A stretch of DNA of 64,000 nucleotides from Pseudopontixanthobacter vadosimaris (GTDB lineage: Bacteria > Pseudomonadota > Alphaproteobacteria > Sphingomonadales > Sphingomonadaceae), in the NCBI RefSeq assembly GCF_012979275.1, contig NZ_JABASZ010000025.1, forward strand, positions 1 through 64,000. The letters are read 5' to 3'. The translations under genes were made by a program, and so were the position numbers. Every line of letters begins with the position of its first letter. Position 1 is the first letter of the stretch. Of the stretch, positions 53,678 through 60,801 are shown piece by piece. Below the pieces are notes generated by a model. The model searched no databases, was not told the origin of the DNA, and saw only the letters and a list, made by a program, of their open reading frames with translations.

Positions 53678-53700
53678 GCCGCTTTTTTCGGGCGACAGGG

Positions 53701-53731
53701 AAAAGGCCCGCCGCCATGACGGGCCTTTTTC
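53701..53731 (+). terminator. Intrinsic terminator of metK (usable on both strands)
   Basis: 10-bp stem AAAAGGCCCG / CGGGCCTTTT with a 9-nt loop, followed by TT-CTC on the plus strand; on the minus strand the complementary run of A/T at the other arm also gives TTTT. It sits between the convergent metK and CoA-transferase genes. Confidence 0.8.
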
Positions 53732-53756
53732 TCGATTCAGCCCTGCCGACGCTTTT

Positions 53757-54398
53757 CTAAAGCGCGATCTCGTAATGCGCAGTCGTCTTCGCGGCGATTT
53801 CGTCGGTCGTCACCCCGGGGGCAAGTTCGACCAGGGCGAAAGGGCTTGCATGGTCCGCACGGCGGAACACGCCCAGATTGGTAATGACCATGTCGACGAC
53901 ATTGGTCCCGGTCAGCGGCAGCGTGCAGGCGGGGATGAATTTCGCGCTGCCATCCTTGGCGGTATGGTCCATCACCACGATGATCTTCTTCACCCCCGCC
54001 ACCAGGTCCATCGCCCCGCCCATGCCCTTGATCATCTTGCCCGGGATCATCCAATTGGCGATATCGCCGTTTTCGGCCACCTCCATGGCGCCGAGCACGG
54101 TCAGATCGATATGTCCGCCCCGGATCATGCCGAAGCTGGCGGCGCTGTCGAAATAGGCCGAGTGGGGCAATTCGCTGATCGTCTGCTTGCCCGCATTGAT
54201 CAGGTCCGCGTCTTCCTCACCTTCATAGGGGAAGGGCCCGATGCCGAGCATGCCATTCTCGCTCTGCAAGGTTACCTGCATGCCATCGGGAATGTGATTG
54301 GCCACCAGCGTGGGTATGCCGATACCCAGATTGACGTAGAAGCCGTCCTCCAGTTCCTGTGCGGCGCGGGCGGCCATTTCGTCTCTTGTCCACGGCAT
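53757..54398 (-). CDS. scoB: 3-oxoacid CoA-transferase subunit B
   Basis: 213 residues from [11 protein letters not shown]. The catalytic glutamate motif [15 protein letters not shown] is present (about residue 47), with [19 protein letters not shown] and [19 protein letters not shown]. With subunit A it moves CoA from succinyl-CoA to 3-oxoacids such as acetoacetate. It lies 11 bp downstream of a HAD-type lipoprotein gene rather than next to subunit A; all four genes appear to be one transcript. Confidence 0.93.
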   Translation of the reverse strand: MPWTRDEMAARAAQELEDGFYVNLGIGIPTLVANHIPDGMQVTLQSENGMLGIGPFPYEGEEDADLINAGKQTISELPHSAYFDSAASFGMIRGGHIDLTVLGAMEVAENGDIANWMIPGKMIKGMGGAMDLVAGVKKIIVVMDHTAKDGSAKFIPACTLPLTGTNVVDMVITNLGVFRRADHASPFALVELAPGVTTDEIAAKTTAHYEIAL

Positions 54399-54409
54399 GA
54401 GTAAGTCCT

Positions 54410-55249
54410 TCAGTCGAGCGGATGGGGGATAAGGAACCAGCGCGTTCCCAGCAAGGGGTCGGCGGCTGTGAGCGCGTCCGGGTCGCGAAGATATGCGAAC
54501 ATTTCGTCGAAATCGCGGCGGCTGTCGCCGGCGATCGCAAGCAGGCAATGGGACGCTGCCAGATCCTGCCGGCGGGTCTGCTTGCGATCATCCGGATAGC
54601 GCATCAGCAGGAGCGGGTCGCGCCCCTGCGGGTCCAGCCCGCTGTCGCGCAGAATACGGCGGATGTCCCCGGCCGCGCCAGCCCCGTGTTCCGAAATCCA
54701 GAACACATCCACGCCTTGCGCCCGCAAGGAGGCAAGCGTCTGCGGCAGTCCCCGAACGGCAGTGTCAGCCGTGAGGTTCAGCACTCCGCCATCGGGGTCG
54801 AGATCGATCAGGACCGCCGGTGAACCTTCGGTACAGGGTGCGGTCCTTGCCGACATTCCGCCCGGTTCCGCCAGCAGCGCCGAATCGCGCGGCGCATCGG
54901 GTCCCGCGCGCAAATAGGCCATGGCGGCGTCGTGGAATGCCGCATGGCTTCCGAAGCCTTCATCCGTGGCGGCAGATTCAGGTGCGGGAAGAACGGCCGT
55001 TGGAAGAAACTCCACCGCGGTGCCATGGCCGGCCACATCAGCTTCGGGCGATGAATGTGGCATTCGCGATGCCACCGCTGTTGGCGATGGTGCAGTGGCT
55101 ACCGGCGCTCTTTCGTCATCGCTATTGGCCCGTTCCGAAGCCGCCAAAGCACCGCCCGCAGCAAGCGGGACGAGCGCAGCGACACAGCCGCTCAGGCATG
55201 TGGTCGCGGCAACTAGCAGGGCGAGATGGAACGGGCGGCCAGGGCGCAT
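54410..55249 (-). CDS. HAD acid-phosphatase-like lipoprotein, probably inactive
   Basis: 279 residues. Signal peptide with lipobox LSGC (Cys about residue 22), then a Ser/Pro/Ala-rich linker to residue about 90. The C-terminal domain resembles class B/C acid phosphatases: [16 protein letters not shown] aligns with the D-x-D-x-T nucleophile motif but has Pro-Asp-Gly where E/T residues are expected; [25 protein letters not shown] and [12 protein letters not shown] fit motifs II to IV. Possibly a periplasmic phosphatase with altered chemistry. Embedded between the CoA-transferase subunit genes. Confidence 0.75.
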   Translation of the reverse strand: MRPGRPFHLALLVAATTCLSGCVAALVPLAAGGALAASERANSDDERAPVATAPSPTAVASRMPHSSPEADVAGHGTAVEFLPTAVLPAPESAATDEGFGSHAAFHDAAMAYLRAGPDAPRDSALLAEPGGMSARTAPCTEGSPAVLIDLDPDGGVLNLTADTAVRGLPQTLASLRAQGVDVFWISEHGAGAAGDIRRILRDSGLDPQGRDPLLLMRYPDDRKQTRRQDLAASHCLLAIAGDSRRDFDEMFAYLRDPDALTAADPLLGTRWFLIPHPLD

Positions 55250-55271
55250 TGTAGATCAGTCGATCATCAGC

Positions 55272-55871
55272 TCAGTTCTGCGATGAACCTGCGGGAGAAG
55301 GCATGAGGCCGCAGAAAATGCGGCCGTCTTGTGCAGCCTTCATGATTTCGGCCTGTCTTGCAGCCTGATCGACCTGTTTCAGATCCGTATCCGGCGTGAC
55401 CTCCGACAGTGTCGCGAGAAGATCTACGCCTGTAGACTTCAATAGCGGTGCGGCTTCAGCCTGCATTTGCCCGCCAACGATCTCGGCATAAGGCGCCAGC
55501 GTCAGGGCAGCGGCCTGCGGATCCTGGTTCATGGCCTGAGCCAACACATCGTTAGGCACATTGTCACGATATGCTGCTCGCAGCTTCGCGGACCATTCCG
55601 GCAGGTTGTTGCTGACTGTCGTCTCGAAGATTGGGACAAAACGTTCGCAATGGGCGGAAACACCGCTGACGGCTAAAGACTGTCCAACCGTGTTGGTCCG
55701 CAAAGCGACCATCAGCAGCATGCCCTCGAGCTGTTCCCGGGGCAGGGTGATTGCGTCCAGCGCCTCGTCGGTGACGACAGAAGCTGCCTCTTGAGCGAGA
55801 GCAGCAGTTTGTCCGGCCATTCCCCCAGCGACCAGGGCGAGCGCTGCAGCGATCCGTGTCGCGCGCATCAT
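55272..55871 (-). CDS. Secreted protein of unknown function, coupled to scoA
   Basis: 199 residues. A signal peptide of about 26 residues ends near AALA-QEA. The mature part is mainly helical (REQLEGMLLMVALRTNTVGQSL, EWSAKLRAAYRDNVPNDVLAQAM, AQDGRIFCGLM) with two cysteines (HCERF, IFCGL) that may form a disulfide. I do not recognise a family. The ATG overlaps the scoA stop (ATGA), so its translation is coupled to a cytoplasmic metabolic enzyme, an unusual pairing. Confidence 0.75.
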   Translation of the reverse strand: MMRATRIAAALALVAGGMAGQTAALAQEAASVVTDEALDAITLPREQLEGMLLMVALRTNTVGQSLAVSGVSAHCERFVPIFETTVSNNLPEWSAKLRAAYRDNVPNDVLAQAMNQDPQAAALTLAPYAEIVGGQMQAEAAPLLKSTGVDLLATLSEVTPDTDLKQVDQAARQAEIMKAAQDGRIFCGLMPSPAGSSQN

Positions 55872-56575
55872 GCCGCTTCCCCTTGACGTGTCGTGACGAA
55901 CTCGATCTGCTTGTCGTAAGGCGCGCCGACGATCATTCGCTGCACATAGACGCCGGGCAGGTGGATGCAGTCGGGGTCAAGATCGCCATTCGCGACTACT
56001 TCTTCCACTTCCACCACGCAGACCTTGCCGCAGGTCGCGGCGGGCATGTTGAAATTGCGCGCCGTCTTGCGAAACACCAGGTTCCCGCTTTCATCCGCTT
56101 TCCAGGCCTTGACGATGGCGAGATCGGCGAAGATGCCCTGCTCCAGCAGGTAATCCTCGCCGCCGAAATTCTTGATTTCCTTGCCCTCTGCAACGCTCGT
56201 TCCGACGCCGGTTTTGGTGTAGAAGCCCGGAATACCCGCGCCGCCGGCGCGCATCCGTTCCGCCAGGGTGCCCTGCGGGCAGAATTCGACCTCCAGCTCT
56301 CCGGCGAGATATTGCCTTTCGAATTCCTTGTTCTCGCCGACATAGGACGAGATCATCTTCCCGACCTGCCGGGTCCGCAGCAGCTTGCCGATACCTTCAT
56401 TGTCGATCCCGGCATTGTTGCTGGCGAACGTCAGATTCTTCACGCCGCTGTCGCGGATCGCGTCCAGCAGGCGTTCGGGGATACCGCAAAGGCCGAAGCC
56501 CCCCGCAGCGATCAGCATGTCGTCGGTAAGCAGGCCGTCCAGCGCGGCGGCGGCATCGGGATAGAGCTTGTTCAT
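55868..56575 (-). CDS. scoA: 3-oxoacid CoA-transferase subunit A
   Basis: 235 residues from MNKLYPDAAAAL with GGAGA 6 nt upstream. Signature IAAGGFGLCGIPERLLDAI, SNNAGIDNEGIGKLLRTRQV, ISSYVGENKEFERQYLAGELEVEFCPQGTLAERMRAGGAGIPGFYT across residues 75-125, and the usual RNFNMPAATCGKVCVVEVEE. It forms the heteromeric enzyme with ScoB encoded about 1.5 kb downstream. Normal length. Confidence 0.93.
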   Translation of the reverse strand: MNKLYPDAAAALDGLLTDDMLIAAGGFGLCGIPERLLDAIRDSGVKNLTFASNNAGIDNEGIGKLLRTRQVGKMISSYVGENKEFERQYLAGELEVEFCPQGTLAERMRAGGAGIPGFYTKTGVGTSVAEGKEIKNFGGEDYLLEQGIFADLAIVKAWKADESGNLVFRKTARNFNMPAATCGKVCVVEVEEVVANGDLDPDCIHLPGVYVQRMIVGAPYDKQIEFVTTRQGEAA

Positions 56576-56833
56576 CGCAGTCTCCGCAGGAATTTGCCGC
56601 ATCCTCTAAGCGGTGCTGACGCCGCTGTCACCCTTGGCGGCACGGGAGGGATGCACGGCGTCCGGACCGCTGAATGCTGCGCCGCATCATTCCTGCTTGC
56701 AAGCAGAGGCGCGTCCCTGTCAATCGCGCTCGCACACGAGCGTAAATCAAGGGAAAATCTGCGCCTTGCGTCTTTTGCAACCTGGCGTGAGTATTTCGCA
56801 CTTGCGAGATAGAGGCGGTGGCTGCATATGGGA

Positions 56834-56902
56834 CGGGCCTTTTCAGGCATCCTCTCCCAAGACTTACAAGGCCCGGCCGGTTTGACCTGCCGGGCTTTTT
56901 TT
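56834..56902 (+). ncRNA. Candidate small RNA or attenuator with competing hairpins
   Basis: An 8-bp stem (CGGGCCTT at 56834-56841 with AAGGCCCG at 56868-56875) closes a 26-nt loop containing CCTCTCCC, resembling an anti-Shine-Dalgarno seed. Its 3' arm overlaps the 5' arm of the following intrinsic terminator, so the two are mutually exclusive. There is no plus-strand gene upstream: the divergent scoA starts at 56575 and the next plus gene at 57108. It is either an independent sRNA ending at 56902 or a regulated leader of the downstream ATPase. The 5' end is unknown, and the region 56576-56833 holds nothing else I can identify. Confidence 0.4.
56871..56902 (+). terminator. Orphan intrinsic terminator
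   Basis: Stem GCCCGGC / GCCGGGC (56871-56877 with 56889-56895), 11-nt loop, followed by seven T. It is the best terminator in the window, yet no plus-strand ORF precedes it within about 2.9 kb. Confidence 0.8.
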
Positions 56903-57107
56903 CGCCTCTACCCCGTCCGGCTTCTGCCGAAAAAGCGCGGTCCGCACGAGCCATTCCCAGGCACTATATGCCGGTTGCGCCTTCATTAATCGCCCCTGTT
57001 GCTGTCGGGCCGGGCACTCCCCCCGCTCTCGACCATTTGCAACTAGACGCAGCGCTTACTAGCTAGGCCTGTGCGATCGAACACTCACGACGATGAAGGG
57101 CTTGCGG

Positions 57108-59420
57108 ATGGCTGATGCGGATATAGGGGCGGACAGGAAGACGGCACGGCTGCAGGTGGCAGCCGCCCGGCAGGAGGAAAGCGGGCAGGGCATCGCCCGC
57201 ATGCCGCGATCGGCATTCCAGTCGCTAGGCATCACCGAAGGCGACGTGGTCGAAATCACCGGCAAGCGGACCACGGCCGCCATCGCCATGTCCGCCTATG
57301 ACGAGGATCAGGCGCTGGATGTCATCCGCCTCGACGGGTTGCAGCGCGGCAATGCGGAAACCGGGTCGGGCGAGCATGTCCACGTGGCCGTGGCCGAATC
57401 GCGTCCCGCAACGCGCGTCGTCTTCGCGCCCGCACAGCGCGAGATGCGCCTGCAGGGTCCGACCCAGGCGCTGAAGCGCAATTTTTTCCGCAAGCCGCTG
57501 GTGGCGGGCGACCTGGTAGCGACGACCGGTCAGCAGCCGGTGCAGAACATGCCGCCCGAAGTGCGCCGCATGTTCAACACGCCGGCCTATTCGCTCACCC
57601 AGATTCGCCTGACGGTGGTTTCCACCAGTCCCAAGGGCATCGTCCATATAGACGAGAATACCGAGGTGGAACTGCGCGCGGAATTCGAGGAGCCGCAGGG
57701 CGGCCGTGCGATCGTCAATTACGACGATGTCGGCGGCATGTCCGACACCATCCAGCAATTGCGAGAAATGGTGGAATTGCCGCTGCGCTATCCCGAACTG
57801 TTCACCCGCCTCGGGGTCGACCCGCCCAAGGGCGTGTTGCTGCACGGCCCGCCAGGAACCGGCAAGACGCGGCTGGCGCAGGCGGTCGCCAATGAAAGCG
57901 ATGCCGCCTTCTTCATCATCAACGGCCCGGAGATCATGGGATCGGGCTATGGCGAAAGTGAGAAGCGTCTGCGCGAGGTTTTCGAGGAAGCGGCAAAATC
58001 CTCGCCCGCCATCGTCTTCATCGACGAGATCGATTCCATCGCGCCCAAGCGCAACCAGGTTCCGGGCGAAGCCGAGAAGCGCCTCGTCGCGCAATTGCTA
58101 ACCCTGATGGACGGGCTGGAGGCGCGCTCCAACCTGGTGGTCATCGCCGCCACCAACCGTCCCGATGCCATCGACGAGGCCCTGCGCCGGCCGGGCCGCT
58201 TTGACCGGGAAATCGTGATCGGCGTGCCGGACGAGACCGGAAGGCGTGAAATTCTGGCGATCCACACCCGCGGCATGCCGCTGGGCGACAAGGTCGATCT
58301 GAAGGAGCTATCGCGCACCACGCACGGCTTCGTCGGCGCCGATCTCGCCGCTCTGGCGCGTGAGGCGGCGATCGATGCCGTGCGCCGTATCATGCCGCGC
58401 CTCGACCTCGATGAACGGACCATCCCGCCCGAGGTGCTGGAGGATCTGCAGGTGACGCGCGAGGATTTCCTCAGCGCATTGAGGCGGGTGCAGCCATCCG
58501 CCATGCGCGAGGTCATGGTGCAGGTGCCCAACGTCGGCTGGGACGATGTCGGCGGGCTGGCAGAGGCAACGGAAAAGCTGAAGGAAGGCATAGAACTGCC
58601 TCTGAAGCATCCCGATGCCTTCGAACGGCTGGGCATCCGCCCGGCCAAGGGCTTTCTGCTCTACGGCCCGCCGGGTACCGGCAAGACCCTGCTGGCGAAA
58701 GCGGTGGCCAAGGAGGCCGAAGCCAATTTCATTTCGATGAAGAGCAGCGATCTCTTGTCGAAATGGTATGGCGAGAGCGAACAACAGATCGCCCGCATGT
58801 TCGCCCGCGCCCGATCGGTCAGCCCCTGCGTCGTCTTTATCGACGAAATCGACAGCCTGGTGCCTGCCCGCGGCTCCGGTGCGGGCGATTCGCAGGTCAC
58901 GGGCCGCGTGGTGAACACCATCCTTGCCGAAATGGACGGGCTGGAGGAATTGCAGTCGGTCATCGTCATCGGCGCCACCAACCGCCCCACGCTGGTCGAT
59001 CCTGCGCTGCTGCGTCCGGGCCGCTTCGATGAACTGATCTATGTCGGAACGCCCGATCGCGGCGGCCGTGAGCGTATCCTGAAGATTCATGCGGCGAACA
59101 TGCCGCTGGCGGATGATGTCGACCTGTCGCGGATCGCCGGAGAAACCGAGCGGTTCACGGGCGCCGATCTGGAGGATGTGGTCCGCCGCGCCGGCCTGAA
59201 CGCCCTGCGCCGTGCGGGGAACGAGGTGCAGCAGGTGACCGACGCCGACTTTACCGAGGCGCTTGGCGATTCGCGTGCGACCGTTACCGAAAGGATGGAG
59301 CAGGAATACAAGAAGATGCGCGGCGAGCTGAAGAAGCGCGCTGCCGAGGCGATGCCCATCGGCTTCCTGCACGAAGGCATGGTCGAATCGACACGTGACC
59401 GTAAGCACGGCGGTTCATGA
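57108..59420 (+). CDS. CDC48/VCP-type AAA+ ATPase
   Basis: 770 residues from MADADIGADRK; GAAGGG is 8 nt upstream of this ATG, while the ATG 15 nt earlier lacks a site. N-terminal CDC48 double-psi barrel region (ARMPRSAFQSLGITEGDVVEITG), then two AAA modules, each with Walker A GPPGTGKT (about residues 245 and 520), Walker B VFIDEIDS and the ATNRPD/ATNRPT sensor followed by RRPGRFD / LRPGRFD arginine fingers. It should unfold or remodel proteins as a hexamer. Full-length CDC48 homologues are common in archaea and eukaryotes but patchy in bacteria. Confidence 0.92.
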   Translation: MADADIGADRKTARLQVAAARQEESGQGIARMPRSAFQSLGITEGDVVEITGKRTTAAIAMSAYDEDQALDVIRLDGLQRGNAETGSGEHVHVAVAESRPATRVVFAPAQREMRLQGPTQALKRNFFRKPLVAGDLVATTGQQPVQNMPPEVRRMFNTPAYSLTQIRLTVVSTSPKGIVHIDENTEVELRAEFEEPQGGRAIVNYDDVGGMSDTIQQLREMVELPLRYPELFTRLGVDPPKGVLLHGPPGTGKTRLAQAVANESDAAFFIINGPEIMGSGYGESEKRLREVFEEAAKSSPAIVFIDEIDSIAPKRNQVPGEAEKRLVAQLLTLMDGLEARSNLVVIAATNRPDAIDEALRRPGRFDREIVIGVPDETGRREILAIHTRGMPLGDKVDLKELSRTTHGFVGADLAALAREAAIDAVRRIMPRLDLDERTIPPEVLEDLQVTREDFLSALRRVQPSAMREVMVQVPNVGWDDVGGLAEATEKLKEGIELPLKHPDAFERLGIRPAKGFLLYGPPGTGKTLLAKAVAKEAEANFISMKSSDLLSKWYGESEQQIARMFARARSVSPCVVFIDEIDSLVPARGSGAGDSQVTGRVVNTILAEMDGLEELQSVIVIGATNRPTLVDPALLRPGRFDELIYVGTPDRGGRERILKIHAANMPLADDVDLSRIAGETERFTGADLEDVVRRAGLNALRRAGNEVQQVTDADFTEALGDSRATVTERMEQEYKKMRGELKKRAAEAMPIGFLHEGMVESTRDRKHGGS

Positions 59421-59472
59421 CGCTATCTGATTGGAGGGCGGGGCTGCGGCTCCGCCCTTCTCTCCGGCCTGC

Positions 59473-60801
59473 TCAATCCGCCAGCGGGAAAATGATCGTG
59501 ACCCTGACGCCCTCTTTCGTGAACTGACGATCGATGGTCCCGCGCAGCTGCCGCGCGGCACTGGTCATCAGCATGCTGCCAAAACCCTGCCTTGCGGGTT
59601 CCTCATCCTCACCGGCGCAGTATTCCCGCCATTCGAGGACGAGATCCTGCCCCTGACCCGACCAGAGCACCTCCAGATGGCCGCCACGAGACCAACAGCC
59701 ATATTTGACGGCGTTGGTCGTCAATTCATGCAGCACGAGTCCAAGCGGTGTCACCTGCTGAGCAGCCAGGGTGATTTCCGGCCCTTCAAGGCGGGCGGGA
59801 TGCCGGGTAGAACGATACGGGGCCAGCGTCGTTTCGATCAGCGCCTCCAGCGACGCCACGGGCCTTTCAAGCGTTCCCTGCGTCACCTCATGCGCTTTGA
59901 GCAGGGCACGAACGCGTTCGCCGATCCGTTCGACGACCTCCTTCGCTTCGGGCCGGTCGCGACCGCTCATCTGCACGATGGCCAGGATCACCGCGAACAG
60001 GTTCTTGACCCGGTGATTCAGTTCCTTCGCCAGCAAATCCGCCCGATCGCGCGCCTGGCCCAGCGCGGCGGCCTGCGCGGCCTCCGTTTCGGCGCGTATG
60101 TTGCGGGTGATGAGCATATAGCCGAAAGCAATGGCGACGACCATCACGACCAGCAGCGCAGCCAGCATCTGCAGTACGCGGCCCTCGAAGCGGGCAGTTT
60201 CGGTGATCGCCTCCGCCAGGAGGTAGTTCTCGATATCCTCGATTTCGCGGAACGAGCTGCGAAGGCGGCTCATCGCCTCCTGCCCTTCATCCGAAAGAAC
60301 GCGTCTCCGAGCCTCCATCAGGTCTCGCTGCTTCAGTAGCTGAACCACGTCCTCCAGTTCAGCGAAACGGGTTTCGGAAAGGCTTTCTATCTCGTCCATC
60401 AGCGCCATCTGGCGCGGCGTTGCATCCGTGCTGATCCTGGCCCGCAGGCGTTCGAGCGATGGCCGATACCGCTCCCGTCCGGAATAATAGGGCTGAAGGT
60501 AACGTTCATCGAGCGTGATCATATATCCGCGCTGCCCGGTTTCGGCGTTCAGGACAGCCCGGTTGAGGATGTTGAGCTCGGTCAGGACGCTTGCCGTATC
60601 GCGCACCTGCTGCCGTTCCCTGCGTTCGGCATCGATGGTCTGGAAAACGAAATAAAGGCTGACAAGCAGGGATGCCGCAATGATGGCAAACAGCGCGATA
60701 TTGACGGTGCGCGCCCGGTTCAGCAGCCGTCCCGTCGCCGGGGGCGTATCGGCGATCGCGCCGTCACCGGAGGCGCCGGCTGCGGCCCGCTCTGCGCTCA
60801 G
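59473..60801 (-). CDS. CHASE3 sensor histidine kinase (HisKA_2/HWE type), apparent CTG start
   Basis: 442 residues. TM1 (about residues 37-55, IALFAIIAASLLVSLYFVF), periplasmic CHASE3 region (LNRAVLNAETGQRGYMITLDERYLQPY), TM2 (MLAALLVVMVVAIAFGYML), then the phospho-acceptor in KELNHRVKNLFAVIL and N box in LHELTTNAVKYG; G box in QGFGSMLM. No ATG, GTG or TTG occurs in frame before TM1. A CTG at 60801 overlaps the polA stop as CTGA and has GGGGGAGG 3-4 nt upstream, so initiation at CTG is the best model. No response regulator is adjacent; signal unknown. Confidence 0.85.
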   Translation of the reverse strand: MSAERAAAGASGDGAIADTPPATGRLLNRARTVNIALFAIIAASLLVSLYFVFQTIDAERRERQQVRDTASVLTELNILNRAVLNAETGQRGYMITLDERYLQPYYSGRERYRPSLERLRARISTDATPRQMALMDEIESLSETRFAELEDVVQLLKQRDLMEARRRVLSDEGQEAMSRLRSSFREIEDIENYLLAEAITETARFEGRVLQMLAALLVVMVVAIAFGYMLITRNIRAETEAAQAAALGQARDRADLLAKELNHRVKNLFAVILAIVQMSGRDRPEAKEVVERIGERVRALLKAHEVTQGTLERPVASLEALIETTLAPYRSTRHPARLEGPEITLAAQQVTPLGLVLHELTTNAVKYGCWSRGGHLEVLWSGQGQDLVLEWREYCAGEDEEPARQGFGSMLMTSAARQLRGTIDRQFTKEGVRVTIIFPLAD

